Shown here: piece by piece, positions 1 to 10,400 of the stretch | Position numbering within the stretch: the stretch's first letter is position 1 | Layout: each line of letters begins with the position of its first letter | From: Taibaiella soli | GTDB taxonomy: Bacteria > Bacteroidota > Bacteroidia > Chitinophagales > Chitinophagaceae | NCBI RefSeq assembly: GCF_003236175.1 | Contig: NZ_QKTW01000025.1 | Span: 21,535 to 85,534 of the forward strand | DNA length: 64,000 bases | Direction of reading: 5' to 3' | Position numbers and translations under genes: made by a program | The notes under the pieces: generated by a model | What the model was told of the DNA's origin: nothing | Seen by the model: only the letters and a program-made list of their open reading frames with translations | Database searches by the model: none

Positions 1-911
1 TTTTTTACGCAGAAATTCACCTGGGATAATTATTACGAAAAGGTAATAGTGCAGCAGATTAAAAAAACCCAGAGATAGAAATCTCCGGGCCTTACATTGT
101 TAATCCATATTTCAAAGTAGTGGTAATATTCCGACATTTTTATTTTGCTATACTTCCCTTCAGTTAATTAGAACAAGGAAAAAAACAAAAAAACGGAGAT
201 AAACACCACAGATCTCTTATTCTTTAATCATACCATCGAAAGCTTTGCAATGACGCTACCTTTTTTCTAGAACAAAGCATTGAAACATCAGATGAATTCG
301 AAGGCACTATCCGTAAATAACCCATCAAAATATATTTTTAGGCAATACTGAAAACAAAAAGCAAGAATCTCTGCATTCGAAATGTAGACCACTGATGTAA
401 ATCCAGATAATTTAATAAAGAACGATGCCTTATTAAACCATAAACAAAAATGAAAGTCAAAAGCAATTCCGCCTGGCAACTATAGGCAAACAGCTCCCTC
501 ATTTTGCAGCAACTAACCGACTGCATTTCTTCAACCCGCGTTCAAATCCCGCTGCTGTGAGAACTAATATTTTATCAAATATTATTTGTAAATATAATTT
601 GCCGCAAATTCATGCTTTCTAAAAAAATCATCTGATGTATTCGCCACAGAATGGCTTCCTTATTGGATTTTCTAATTTTTACACAACTTACCCAAGGGTA
701 ATTTTTAGGGATTAAAATTTGGCAATATTGGGAAACTACTATTTTTTTAATCAAAAATTAACATCTTAGTGCATGAAGAATTATTACAACCAACAATGAC
801 CAGGTAAATACAGCATCCGCATTCAAGCGAGAAAAAGTTAACCGAACAACCCACCTTGACCTATCAGCCCGCCCAATAAAGAAATGTTCATCCCATACAA
901 AAAACACCTTA
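1..911. other. AT-rich stretch without a recognisable gene
   Basis: I see no convincing coding region. Short open frames on the minus strand at 288-526 lack any recognisable motif and overlap each other. The segment probably holds the upstream region of the regulator starting at 912 and the end of a unit lying to the left of the window. A tRNA T-arm-like motif at about 540-556 has no cloverleaf around it. Confidence 0.5.
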
Positions 912-1547
912 ATGCTAAAAATTCAAGAACGGATAACAGAGTTTATCAAAAACTCTAACATCGATCTGAAAAGTAACCCGACAATAGACATTATAAAGAT
1001 GATCATCGACACCGTTAATGGAGAAGAAGATGAATGCTTATGGTCTAAATTCGTAACAAGACGTTTCAGCAAGTGGGAAATAATCAAACATTACGACCGC
1101 ATCGAGCGTTATTTAAACGTCATTGTAAAAGGCGCGGTAGGCACATTTGCCCGTGGCCCAAAGGAAGATATCTGCATTAATCTCACCTTCGAGAATGAGA
1201 CCGTTACCGATTACCTTTCTGTATTACAACAAAAACCAACACCAATAAAAACAGTAGCACTCGAAGACTGCGAAGTGCTTTCCATATCACACAACGAACT
1301 GTACAAAGCCTATGAATCGAATCCTTACAATTTATACATCCCGAAGACGGGCGTTGAAATAATGTACATCAAAAAATACACGGAGCAGATCGATTGCCTG
1401 ACGCTTTCTCCGGAACAACGTTATGAACGATTGATGGAGCTGCGTCCGCATATTCTGGAACGTGTACCATTTAAGATTATTGCTTCTTATTTAAAGCTCA
1501 CGCCACAAAGTTTCAGCAGAATGAAGAGGCGCTATGAGATGAAATGA
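912..1547 (+). CDS. Crp/Fnr-like transcriptional regulator
   Basis: A 211-residue protein with the usual size and order of Bacteroidetes Crp/Fnr regulators. Residues about 25-140 look like a cyclic-nucleotide-binding-type beta-roll, with hydrophobic strands ending in a segment that reads LEDCEVLSIS. The C-terminus, about 160-211, is a helix-turn-helix with the pattern FKIIASYLKLTPQSFSRMKR, typical of the family's DNA-recognition helices. The roll lacks an obvious phosphate-binding cassette, so it may bind another ligand or none. It would be a cytoplasmic DNA-binding regulator. It stands alone on the plus strand and ends at a strong hairpin. Its targets cannot be read from the sequence. The family call is secure; the ligand is unknown. 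Confidence 0.85.
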   Translation: MLKIQERITEFIKNSNIDLKSNPTIDIIKMIIDTVNGEEDECLWSKFVTRRFSKWEIIKHYDRIERYLNVIVKGAVGTFARGPKEDICINLTFENETVTDYLSVLQQKPTPIKTVALEDCEVLSISHNELYKAYESNPYNLYIPKTGVEIMYIKKYTEQIDCLTLSPEQRYERLMELRPHILERVPFKIIASYLKLTPQSFSRMKRRYEMK

Positions 1548-1573
1548 ACGTCTACCAATACTATCGAATAAAA

Positions 1574-1610
1574 ACAACAAAGCCGGAGTGTGATACTCCG
1601 GCTTTGTTGT
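1574..1610. terminator. Bidirectional intrinsic terminator
   Basis: A perfect 16-bp inverted repeat (1574-1589 and 1595-1610) encloses a 5-nt loop; the core is GCCGGAGT/ACTCCGGC. A-rich and T-rich arms flank it. It lies between the convergent ends of the Crp-like gene (plus) and the T9SS cargo gene (minus), so it can serve both. Confidence 0.85.
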
Positions 1611-1637
1611 TACTACATCGACATTGAAGGCAATATC

Positions 1638-2576
1638 TCACAATTTGACGAATCTTTTAGATACCATACTACCACCAGAACCAACTACTATTATATACGT
1701 CGCTGGAGATAAGTCTGAAGTATTAATATTTACATTACGATTAAAAATCCCTCTTTCGATACGACTACCATTAAGCGTCCAAATTTCATATGTGCATTGT
1801 TGATCACTTTGTATTGATAATGAAAGCTCATTGCTGACAACAGAGGCAACATTCAAACCCGGAATACTACTCAAGTTATCTACCCCCAATGAAGAGGCCC
1901 ACCATGAAACATAAAAGCTATCAAGATAGCTTGCGCCTCCATTTCCGGAAAGAATCAATTTGACAGGCTCATTTGAATACGTATAAAAATCATTGCTTCC
2001 TGTGTAAAAAGTTCCATTTCTTACAAAGATCGGGGCGGCCAACCCGTCACTACCCAAATCAAATAGAGATATACTGCAAACATTCCCGTTGATGCTGACG
2101 TTTCCCTCAAGCTTGTACCAATTTCCATCAACAAGCGTGCCTCCATTGACGAAAGTGTAAGAACACGAGCCAGACGGACTGGCTATCGTTATAAGTTCCC
2201 GTTCTGCTGATATGCTTATGTAGCCCGTATGATTACACTGCATAATCTTCAATTCCACCGACGGACCATTTCCTTTGTTTTGAAATGAATATTTATCAAA
2301 TTTAAAACAGACAGACATCGTGGTAGGCAACCGAGACAAATTTCCCAATTGATTAAAAACAGCTTCGCCACCGCGAGATGAAAGTTGCACGCCTCCTCCT
2401 GTAATACCCGTACCAGGTATTTGCACCAATCCCGCACGCGTCAAGGTAAAATTATTCACAAAGTCATTATCTGTTGCTGAGGTATAATTATCGAAGTTTA
2501 TTGAACTCGATTGCATCTGCGCTTTAACAGAGAAAAAAAAGGAGCCGGCTAATAAAATCAGTAAAAGTCTTTTCAT
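1638..2576 (-). CDS. Secreted protein with T9SS type A sorting domain
   Basis: A 312-residue protein if read from the methionine at 2576, which starts a clean signal peptide (MKRLLLILLAGSFFFSVKAQ). The longer frame to 2609 would put 11 unlikely residues before it. The middle, about 25-225, is a beta-rich region without a motif I can name with certainty; its shape (FNQLGNLSRLP, VCFKFDKYSF, VDGNWYKLEG) resembles LamG/concanavalin-like folds. The last ~70 residues have the layout of a type A C-terminal sorting domain: Ser/Asn-rich linker, YEIWTLNGSRI, a short beta strand, and a terminal basic SKRFVKL. It should cross the inner membrane by Sec and the outer membrane by T9SS. Ligand unknown. Confidence 0.75.
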   Translation of the reverse strand: MKRLLLILLAGSFFFSVKAQMQSSSINFDNYTSATDNDFVNNFTLTRAGLVQIPGTGITGGGVQLSSRGGEAVFNQLGNLSRLPTTMSVCFKFDKYSFQNKGNGPSVELKIMQCNHTGYISISAERELITIASPSGSCSYTFVNGGTLVDGNWYKLEGNVSINGNVCSISLFDLGSDGLAAPIFVRNGTFYTGSNDFYTYSNEPVKLILSGNGGASYLDSFYVSWWASSLGVDNLSSIPGLNVASVVSNELSLSIQSDQQCTYEIWTLNGSRIERGIFNRNVNINTSDLSPATYIIVVGSGGSMVSKRFVKL

Positions 2577-2662
2577 GAATAGGTGATAAAGTCTCGATAG
2601 CGCCGCCAAAATACCAAAATTATTCGGCAGTCTCTATTTCAAATTTAGACGACGAGTACGAT

Positions 2663-3126
2663 TCACTTCGGCACACCATGAAAATACCGCACTATCTCGT
2701 GCATTTTCTTTCTGCTGATGTTGCACAATTCTTCCTGCTCAAAAATTAATTTGCCTGACAGATAAATATTCAACCGGTAAAAATTGCATTCATCTACTAT
2801 TGTTTCCACCTCAAAACGCAAGTCTCTCACCGGAACGACTATATCCATAAAGGCTGCGTCCTTTTTTAAAAGTCTCAGGTGGCAGGTGGCATTTTCCTCG
2901 TCTACATCAATTGTATCAATCCAGTTCACCTCATATTCATGCCTGTCTACTATTCCAAAAAGAAAAAGAAACAAACCCGTGGCAAAACACACAATCAACA
3001 CACCTGTCGCATCTGACGATACAGACAAAAGTACCAATGTAGACGCCATCAGCGCATCAGCCCAATAATAAACTCTCGGATATAAAAACCGGTCGGTAAA
3101 ACTGATGTGGTCGTTTATTAGTTCCA
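2663..3126 (-). CDS. Hypothetical membrane protein with two transmembrane helices
   Basis: A 154-residue protein from the ATG at 3126; a longer reading would need a TTG at 3136. Two adjacent hydrophobic segments lie near residues 22-40 and 43-61 (ADALMASTLVLLSV and VLIVCFATGLFLFLFGIV). After them comes a charged, soluble beta-type domain of about 90 residues (DENATCHLRLLKKD...). The layout of two helices plus a small domain resembles small membrane proteins with a PH-like domain, but no signature residue proves it. It is not clearly in an operon with either neighbour: 87 bp separate it from the T9SS cargo gene downstream. Function unknown. Confidence 0.6.
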
Positions 3127-3238
3127 TAAAAAACAATTTATAGCCTGGTATGGCTTCCTAAACATACCAGCGGAACTAATATAACAGAAATATTACATTT
3201 TAAAAATAACAACAATATGTTACCCTCGCCATTCAATC

Positions 3239-4468
3239 CTATTTTCCGTAGATATAGTAAAACGTGAAACGGTAAACCAGATCATAATCATTGTTGGCTG
3301 CGCCATAATCTTTAGGACCGGCGTTTTTGTAACTATTGTACCAGATATTGGGCATCAGGTGTACATTTTTCACCGGCGTAAAATCGATGCCCGCAGTGAT
3401 GAATTGTTCCTTTGTATTCGGGTCATACTGAGCCGTCAAAGGAGTATATTCTTTGTATTTACTGTTATCAATATTACCTGAAGGATTGTAGTTATCATAG
3501 CGGGCAAAGAAACCGAGCTTATCCTTGTAAATACGGCCACGCACAAACACGGAAACCGCCATAGCTTTGGTAGTGATCGTATCTTTTCCGTCGTTCAATG
3601 CGTGCGTGGCAACATTATCACCCATCAGACGATTGTAAAACGCTTCTACGCCAACTGTAAACCGGTCAGCGGAATAAGTAACAGCGCCTTTGATCATATT
3701 GCGATCATGATGAAAACCCGGATCCCAGTTTATACGGCTATAATCTGCGTATAGATCGACCAGCAGTTTTTTGTCAAGAAATTTACCGAAGACATCTCCA
3801 TAAAAAGTTTTGAAAAGATCGTTTTCCGGCCTTGCACTGCTGCCGTTGCCCAACATCAGATCGTAACCATATTCATTTTTACCTACCGTATATCTGCCCT
3901 GCAGGCTTACGCCAAGATCAAAAGAAGGTGTACGGCGGATATCAGCTACTGTGCGCTCAATAGAACGATACCCCCACACCGTTTCAGTTGTCATCGGAAA
4001 CGCAGGAGTGACTGCCTGACCAAGCACCAGATCAGTACCTTTAAAAATGCTTTTCCAGCGAAGATTCGCCAGTTTTATGTAGAGAGAAGCTTTTCCGTCT
4101 GAAAGCAGGTCACCTGTTGGAGGAAGCTGTGGCGCCGCGTTGTTGTCTTCATACGCGAGCAAAAACTCAGCAGAAAACTTCTGACTGATATCGTAGTTAT
4201 ATCCGAGATAGATGCGGCGGAATTCGAATGAACCATTGTCTTTCGGCACTTTTGTGTACTGATTATTACCACCACGGCCGCCCCCGACTGTATCCGCATG
4301 ACTTTTAAACGCATAGTCGGCAAATACATAACCCCAAAGCTGCCCTTTTGCAACAAATGCTTTTTTACCGGCTGTATCAGCTGTATTCGTTGTCTGTGCA
4401 GTCGACGCTGAAGTACTTAACAACACTATAAAGCTCGCGCTGCAAACCTGAGTAAAGAATCTTTTCAT
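3239..4468 (-). CDS. Outer membrane porin-like beta-barrel protein
   Basis: A 409-residue protein with an N-terminal signal peptide (about 1-24, ending STAQ). A long series of amphipathic strands follows, with frequent aromatic residues and tight turns, for example FEFRRIYLGYNYDIS and FFARYDNYNPSG. It ends YRFTFYYIYGK, a terminal aromatic strand expected for a barrel. The overall look matches Bacteroidetes porins of the phosphate-selective porin O/P type (OprO/OprP superfamily) in size and in the N-terminal VFADYAF segment. It would sit in the outer membrane and allow diffusion of small solutes. The substrate cannot be inferred. Single gene with 265 bp of AT-rich upstream sequence. Confidence 0.7.
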   Translation of the reverse strand: MKRFFTQVCSASFIVLLSTSASTAQTTNTADTAGKKAFVAKGQLWGYVFADYAFKSHADTVGGGRGGNNQYTKVPKDNGSFEFRRIYLGYNYDISQKFSAEFLLAYEDNNAAPQLPPTGDLLSDGKASLYIKLANLRWKSIFKGTDLVLGQAVTPAFPMTTETVWGYRSIERTVADIRRTPSFDLGVSLQGRYTVGKNEYGYDLMLGNGSSARPENDLFKTFYGDVFGKFLDKKLLVDLYADYSRINWDPGFHHDRNMIKGAVTYSADRFTVGVEAFYNRLMGDNVATHALNDGKDTITTKAMAVSVFVRGRIYKDKLGFFARYDNYNPSGNIDNSKYKEYTPLTAQYDPNTKEQFITAGIDFTPVKNVHLMPNIWYNSYKNAGPKDYGAANNDYDLVYRFTFYYIYGK

Positions 4469-4682
4469 TCAGCTGAAGTATGTAAAATTACCAGACAGAA
4501 GTCGTTGCCTCAAAACGCCTGGAGCCTGTTTTTGTAAAAAAGAGTAAAACTAAACAATAGTTTTATATTAAATAATCGTTATCCTTAAATAATTATTGCA
4601 GAATGAAAAACCGGGATTTACAGTAAAATCCGGGATCGGAAAAATCAGAAAACGGCACAGGAGAACCGCCCGAAAAATATAA

Positions 4683-4712
4683 ACGCCCCGCGACTTTTTT
4701 ATCGCAGGGCGT
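4683..4712 (-). terminator. Intrinsic terminator of the lipoprotein gene
   Basis: An 11-bp inverted repeat with one mismatch (4683-4693 and 4702-4712, CGCCC.GCGA type) around a T-rich loop lies 20 bp beyond the stop of the minus-strand lipoprotein gene. Confidence 0.55.
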
Positions 4713-4733
4713 CCTGATAAAATATAAACCTTG

Positions 4734-5207
4734 TTATTGCAGCTGTGTTACATTCGTTGACAACTGAACGCTATCCACAAATCCTGCGTGAGAAGCATGA
4801 TCTGCCACCCATACATTGTTACATGTAAAAGCAGGCTTGCCATTATTCATTTTTACCGTCAGAGTCTTATTATCGTTACCAGTGCTCCAGTAACTGAACA
4901 GCGGACTAAAAGAGGTAGCGCTGATGTTTACTTCATTATCTGCAAGCTCTTTGGTACTTACAATTTTATAAACGCCATTTTGAGTCGGGTAATTTTTGAA
5001 AAAAAATGAAACAGTCGCACCCGAATTGCCGGTAAAGGAGATTGCGTCATCGTTTTTCGTACTAGTAATTGCAGCGCTGTTTCCCTGGCCGGTCAGCACC
5101 CAATTATTATCCGCTACTTCCTGGTTCGTATTGTTGCTATCGTTTTTCTTGCACGACAGAGCCGTTACCACACACAAAGCCACAGCAATCAAAAGTTGCT
5201 TTTTCAT
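4734..5207 (-). CDS. Small lipoprotein, function unknown
   Basis: A 157-residue protein with a lipoprotein signal peptide: MKKQLLIAVALCVVTALSC, with the lipobox cysteine at residue 19. A Lys/Asn/Asp-rich linker (KKNDSNNTNQ) follows, as often seen in Bacteroidetes surface lipoproteins. The remaining ~125 residues look like an all-beta domain (SFTGNSGATVSFFF, KTLTVKMNNGKPAF). Probably anchored in the outer membrane, possibly exposed outside. No enzymatic motif is visible. It forms its own unit, with a hairpin after the stop and about 430 bp of gene-free DNA upstream. Confidence 0.7.
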   Translation of the reverse strand: MKKQLLIAVALCVVTALSCKKNDSNNTNQEVADNNWVLTGQGNSAAITSTKNDDAISFTGNSGATVSFFFKNYPTQNGVYKIVSTKELADNEVNISATSFSPLFSYWSTGNDNKTLTVKMNNGKPAFTCNNVWVADHASHAGFVDSVQLSTNVTQLQ

Positions 5208-5638
5208 TTTTTAATAATTGGAATGTTAAACTGAATACTCCCGTTTACCCGGGATCAAGCCTTAATACTGTCTGGGAAGGTTTCCTTAACTTATTGCGCC
5301 GCAAATTTACCGATTTACCGAAACCATTAATTCTGATTCTATTGAATCTACATTCAAATTTCATCCAAAACTGCCCGTATTCAGGCACTTTGAGTTATAA
5401 AATCCGCGGCGTTACGTTCCTTAAAATCATCTGATGTTTTCAGTAACCATTTATCCTATCGCTTATCACCCGCTGTCCCGCTATACGCTTTTACTCCGCG
5501 CTCGTCACCTCGCTGTGGGGTAACCGCTTCTATCGGGGTTATTAACTGAGCGGCCGGCGCGTTATTAAGCGTGCAAGCCAAAAACATGGCAACAAGAACA
5601 GCTTATTTGTTTTTCGTACCTTCAAAAAAAGATGTAAA
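5208..5638. other. Intergenic region with a GC-rich REP-like segment
   Basis: No gene is supported. About 5455-5575 is clearly richer in G+C than its surroundings. It contains short repeated CCCGCT/CGCTGT words and a weak inverted pair (TTACTCC near 5490, GGGGTAA at 5517-5523). This resembles intergenic repeat elements of Bacteroidetes genomes rather than a gene. The rest is plain AT-rich DNA, including the upstream regions of the lipoprotein (minus) and the antitoxin (plus). Confidence 0.4.
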
Positions 5639-5857
5639 ATGCTAGTCTTGACGAATACTGATGAGGAGAAAGTAATTAGAGCGATTCGCGAAGTCCCGGA
5701 AAACATGCGAGAAAGTCTGCTAAAAAAACTACTCCGAATTGCAATATCAGCACAACTGAATGATATCGATAGCTCCACGAAAGCAAACAAAATAACCATG
5801 GAAGAGATCGTTAAAGAAACCCGTATTGTTAGAAAAAAGCGTCATGAAAAAAACTAA
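5639..5857 (+). CDS. Antitoxin partner of a PIN-family toxin
   Basis: A 72-residue protein with a short ordered N-terminal part (residues 1-40, alternating Leu/Ile and charged residues). Its C-terminal tail reads KITMEEIVKETRIVRKKRHEK, typical of small antitoxins paired with TIGR00305-type PIN toxins in Bacteroidetes. The tail would wrap the toxin's active site. The stop lies 14 bp inside the next gene, the usual translational coupling of such pairs. The start at 5639 is the only ATG that fits. Because the toxin gene is frameshifted, the antitoxin may now be an orphan. No DNA-binding motif is clear. Confidence 0.65.
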   Translation: MLVLTNTDEEKVIRAIREVPENMRESLLKKLLRIAISAQLNDIDSSTKANKITMEEIVKETRIVRKKRHEKN

Positions 5858-6237
5858 GTATGTTTTGGACGTGAATGTTTGGATAAGTGTTTTGTTGGGA
5901 AAAAAATTGCAGGAATTATATACGAACATCATCGAGAAAGACATTGGTGTGCCCAGAACTCCTGGAGGAGCTAAGTGAAGTAATCGCACGACCAAAATTT
6001 AAAAAGTATATTTTACAGGATATTGGCCACATTATTGAATCAATCACATTATTTACCGAAATGGCGGTCGCGCCGGCACCGTATCCAGAATGCCCTGATC
6101 CCGACGATGCATACTTATTTGCATTGACTAAAGCTAACAATGCAATTCTTGTTACTGGCGATAAAGCATTACTTAATGCAGCATTATCCGACATAAAACG
6201 CACCACATTCACAGAATTCAAAAACTTCTTTAAATAA
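5844..6237 (+). pseudogene. PIN-domain toxin, frameshifted
   Basis: The reading frame from 5844 begins MKKTKYVLDVNVWISVLLG, with the first PIN acidic motif (VLDVNVW), but hits a stop at 5974-5976. The rest of the PIN domain continues in the next frame: VCPELLEELSEVIARPKFKKY, then CPDPDDAYLFALTKANNAILVTGDKALL, which carries the downstream acidic residues (PDDAY, TGDK). Removing one G in the run around 5943-5948 would join the two into a complete ~131-residue PIN ribonuclease. Either the toxin is inactivated by a 1-bp insertion, or the assembly has an error. It overlaps the antitoxin start-to-stop as in intact pairs. Confidence 0.75.
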
Positions 6238-6300
6238 TTGGCAGCTTTACTCAAGACCAGCTTTTTAAGAAAACCATTTATCCGCTTGGCGTAACATAAA

Positions 6301-6335
6301 AGAAAAGACGCCCGACTTCCGTCACGCGCCTTTTT
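6301..6335 (-). terminator. Intrinsic terminator of the alpha/beta hydrolase gene
   Basis: On the minus strand a 10-bp stem (6321-6330 with 6307-6316; two G-T pairs, one mismatch) with a 4-nt loop is followed by TTTTCTTTT, 25-50 bp after the hydrolase stop. Confidence 0.5.
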
Positions 6336-6358
6336 ACTCAAAACAGTTATTAGCAGTA

Positions 6359-7201
6359 TTAATTCGTCCTATCATTCAGCCAACCAACAATATCATTCAT
6401 CACCACTTCTTTATCAATATCGTTCAGCAAATCGTGATAGTGCCCTTCGTAGAACTTAAGGGTTTTATCGCCTGATGAAGCGTTATCATGAAAGTATTGA
6501 CTGCCGCTCGGTTTAGTAGCTTTGTCTGCGGTGCCATGCAAAATCAGCAACGGCAGATTTACACTAGCAGCTTCCGCTTTAATTCTTTCGTCAGCAAGAA
6601 CTAGTTGCTGCATTGTTTTCGTTGGCTGCACTTCATGCGCAATCAACGGATCATTGTTCATAAAAGCCACCACGTCCGGATTGCGGGAAAAATCTTCGTT
6701 CTTCAATTTTACTACGTGTGCATGTGGAAAAACATGACTAATGCCTTTCAATACAGCCAATGCGAAATCCGGCGCCGGCACCTGGAATGCAAAGCTTTCA
6801 CAAATAAAGCCTTTCAGTTTATTTTGATTACCTAAAGCATAGATAGCTGACAATACGCCTCCGGCGCTGTGGCCCAACAAAAATACAGGTAAGCCCGGAT
6901 TTGCTGCCTGCGCGATGTCCACCAATTTATTCAGCTCAGTCACAAACGCATTGTAGTCACCGATGTAATAACGTTCGCCATCAGAATTTCCTCTTCCCGG
7001 AAAATCGATTGCATAGACTTCATAATTCTGTGCGGCCAATTGCTCTGCCGTCCATTGATAATAGGCACTGTGTGAGTTAAAGCCGTGTGCAATCACGACC
7101 TGGGCTTTGGGCTGGCCTGTAGCTTTCCAGTTCCTGTAAAACACCTTCATTCCATCTTCCGAAGCGAAAGTATTTGTTTGTGGTTGAGTGTTTGTTTCCA
7201 T
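6359..7201 (-). CDS. Alpha/beta hydrolase, monoacylglycerol-lipase-like
   Basis: A 280-residue protein from the ATG at 7201 (METNTQPQ...); an upstream ATG at 7234 would add 11 residues of poor quality. It is a serine hydrolase of the Hydrolase_4 (S33-like) type. It shows an oxyanion segment HGFNSHS near residue 40, the DFPGRGNSDG strand-turn, the nucleophile elbow GHSAGG near residue 110, an acid motif HGTADKATKP near 222, and a catalytic histidine in EGHYHDLLND near 253. There is no signal peptide, so it should be cytoplasmic. The fold resembles bacterial monoglyceride lipases and lysophospholipases; the real substrate is unknown. Single gene. Confidence 0.85.
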   Translation of the reverse strand: METNTQPQTNTFASEDGMKVFYRNWKATGQPKAQVVIAHGFNSHSAYYQWTAEQLAAQNYEVYAIDFPGRGNSDGERYYIGDYNAFVTELNKLVDIAQAANPGLPVFLLGHSAGGVLSAIYALGNQNKLKGFICESFAFQVPAPDFALAVLKGISHVFPHAHVVKLKNEDFSRNPDVVAFMNNDPLIAHEVQPTKTMQQLVLADERIKAEAASVNLPLLILHGTADKATKPSGSQYFHDNASSGDKTLKFYEGHYHDLLNDIDKEVVMNDIVGWLNDRTN

Positions 7202-7360
7202 GAGAAAACTTTTTTGCTGTTGAAGTTTTAGCAATTGTATTGATTTTTTTTGTCATGCAAAAATTAATAACATGGACTGAGACAAAAATGTTGCAAAACA
7301 GGCCATTAGAGAGGCGATATACGATGCTCTTCTTTCGTTTTATCAGAACAAAAATGAAAG

Positions 7361-7390
7361 AAAAAGGCCGGATGTAAAAACACCCAGCCT
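7361..7390 (-). terminator. Intrinsic terminator of the giant T9SS cargo unit
   Basis: On the minus strand an 11-bp stem (7380-7390 paired with 7365-7375, two G-T pairs) is followed by TTTTTC. It lies about 60 bp beyond the stop at 7449. Confidence 0.65.
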
Positions 7391-7448
7391 ATCTCAGAAC
7401 TTGACCTTTGTTTCTGATTTGAACCCAATTTTCACTCAAATCTTTCAG

Positions 7449-10400
7449 CTATTGCTTCATAATTTTTGTTTGACGAATTAATGTGCCATCATTACTATAC
7501 AACTGCAGAATATATAATCCTGTAGCGTATGACGAAACGTTGATCCAGTGTACATCCTGACCGGAGAATATCTCCCGCCCGTCTACGGTATAAAGTATTG
7601 CTTTTGTTGCCGCTGGCATCTCAATATGGATCATATCGGAAACCGGATTGGGATATACCTTAACGTTTTCATTGGCATTCACCTCTGGTATCATCGTAGG
7701 CCATACATCATATACCAACGACTTATTGGTACATCCATTGGCATCGGTAACGACCACATAATACTGACCAGTAGCTGCCGGTGTATATGCATAACCAGTT
7801 GCGCCTGCTATAATCTGTGTACCTTTCAGCCATTGATAAGCGGCATAACTTCCCGTTTGTAGTATACCCTGCACATTTGCAGTAACAACAGGCTGCGGCA
7901 GTGGAAACACACTGATCTGCTGCGGTGTGGACGAAACAGCACACACCCCTTCCGATACTTTCACGGTATAAGAACCATCTTCATTAATCATCAACATACT
8001 ATCGGTAGCCCCGCTAATAGCCGATCCGTTTTTAAACCACTGATAGGCGTAAGCCGTATCTGTAAAGGCTTTGAGCAATACACTATCACCGCTGCAGAAA
8101 TTAAGCGGATTATTCGCCGAAACGATTGCAAATGGAACCTGATTCACTTGTACGGTTACTGTATCATAAGAAGCACAACCATTATTTATGCCACCACTTG
8201 TATCGTGCGCCTGCAAATAATACTGCGTCGTAACGTTTGGCGTCAGTGCTACGGTGCCGCCAGTTTGTCCGATAGGATCCCAGTAATAGCTATAGCCACT
8301 ATTGGTTGATGTAGCAGAGAGATTCACCGTCTGACCGAGACATACACCGGGCGTATCTGGCGTGAAATGTACAGCTGGCGCAGGTATGATGTTTACCGGA
8401 ACTGCAATATGCTGTGCCTCACAACCGCCGCCACCGATTTTCCATTTGTAGAAATAGTAATAATAAGATGAAGACGCACCGCCAGTGTAAGCCGATGTTA
8501 TCGACACCAGGTTTGGAATGGTGTATGGATACGTAAAACCGGTGTTATAATCTCTGTTAAGATAAGTCATACCTGTAGCACTCGTCACCACAAGACGGTA
8601 ATTGGTACCAGGCTGTATACTGAAATTTAATGGTACTGTGTTCGCAATTCCCGGAGCAGCTGTAACATTTACACTTGCTGTTGCAGATTGAAGCACTGTA
8701 CCAGCGCTATTCTTAAGCGCAATGGTAATAGTCCCCGATCCTACACTGCCCTGCGGATAGACATCCACGCTTTGCAGTATAAACGGAGCATAAGCAGTGA
8801 ACATCAGACCAACGTCGGAGAAACCATTATTACCTGTCGTCGCATTTACCGGAACCAATGAACCTACCGTCTGTACCGGTGTGCCTGATGAAGCGGCTGC
8901 CACATAATAAGTAGTGCTGTTATACAGGAAAGGCGTTGTATAAGTGTTGCCCGTGTCTATTGGCATCGTAGCCGTCGGGAGATCAAACCATCTCATAACA
9001 ACACCCGACATTGGCGCTACTTCCAGCACAGCTGTACCTGGTCCGCAACGTGGTGTAACCGTGATACCATTTATTGCAGGATTGAATACCGGCACCATAA
9101 ATACAGTTCCTGTTGTATACAAATTTGAGAACTGACAAGTATCGATTACTCGATAATAAGTAGTATCTGTCAATGCAGGAGTTATGTAGTTAAGCGAATG
9201 CGCACCCGCAATACTCATCCACGGACCCAAAGGTGATGCAGACTGCTGCCATTGATAAGTCATACCAGCAGCGTTATTCGGATCGGAAGCGCTCAGCCAG
9301 ATTGTATCGCCTACACAACGCGGCGTTGCGAAAGCCGGCGTGCTCACTACGGTTGCCACCGGCTGACCGTTACAATTTTCCATTCTTGCTGTTTGTAATC
9401 CAAAGCCAGTAACGGTTGGCGCATTTACAATCTTACGATTCACATCTACTGAACCCGGTGTTGTAAATGTATTCCATGCTTGCCCACCTACTTTTTCGGT
9501 TAAATGCAACGCATTTTCAAGGGTTACACTACCCACCCAGGATGGCTTGTAATAGATTTCTGATTTATATCCGGTAGCAGTTCCAGTCGCCTGCAGACTA
9601 TCATAGAAATACATGAAAGAGCCTGCCGGGAATGATGGCGGCAACGTTCCTGCATATTGGCGCAGTTTTAATACTGATGGCACAGTGCCTGATGCCCATG
9701 TCAGAACTGCAACGGTATCTTGTCCGAATGTATAAACCTGTGCCGTACCCGCTGCCGGAGCTGCCGGCGTGGCAATTGCTGCAGGCGGGGCCACAGTTGG
9801 CGTAAACTCATATGGACCGATATCCGGCACACCTGCTGTTGTTAAAACAGGACGGGCATTACCATTCATGTCAACATTATTACCTGCAACCTGCACGCCA
9901 TGTCCGTTCAAAGACCAGCTTGCCGTATCGGCCGGATTCGGTGCGAGGTTCGTAGTACTTGTGAAACCTGGTCGATAGCTGATTGAATACCGATCGAATC
10001 CTGTAGCGGCACGCCATGCATTCAATGTCGTATAAGACGCCGCCGGACTGGCCATGTAAAACAAGTTAGTTCCTCCTCCATAAACGTTGTTGTAGTTTAC
10101 ATCAACGCCAGGAATGACCATGTATACCGCCAGCGGATAACCAGTTGTGCCTGCACTGTAAAAAATATTATTGTACACATTTACATTGGTGTAAGTAGCA
10201 CTGGAATTATAGATATAGCCGGCATAGTTGGTAGACCCTGTTGAATTGGAGTAAAAAGTATTGTTCAGAATATCGATATTCCCGGAGTAATAATTGCGCA
10301 ATCCATATACCGTTGACGAACCGCCCACTGATACAATATTATTCTTTATCGTCGTCATCGTATTGGTCGTATAGTTAGAATAATACGGCTGTAATCCATA

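Noticed and set aside
539..556. tRNA T-arm-like motif GTTCAAATCCCGC
   Set aside because: The flanks do not form a T stem and no anticodon or acceptor arm can be drawn; at most a degenerate remnant.
4590..4640. Short CCGGGATTT/AAATCCGGG repeat upstream of the porin gene
   Set aside because: The arms pair with a mismatch, and it is upstream rather than downstream of a gene; not clear enough to call a terminator or operator.
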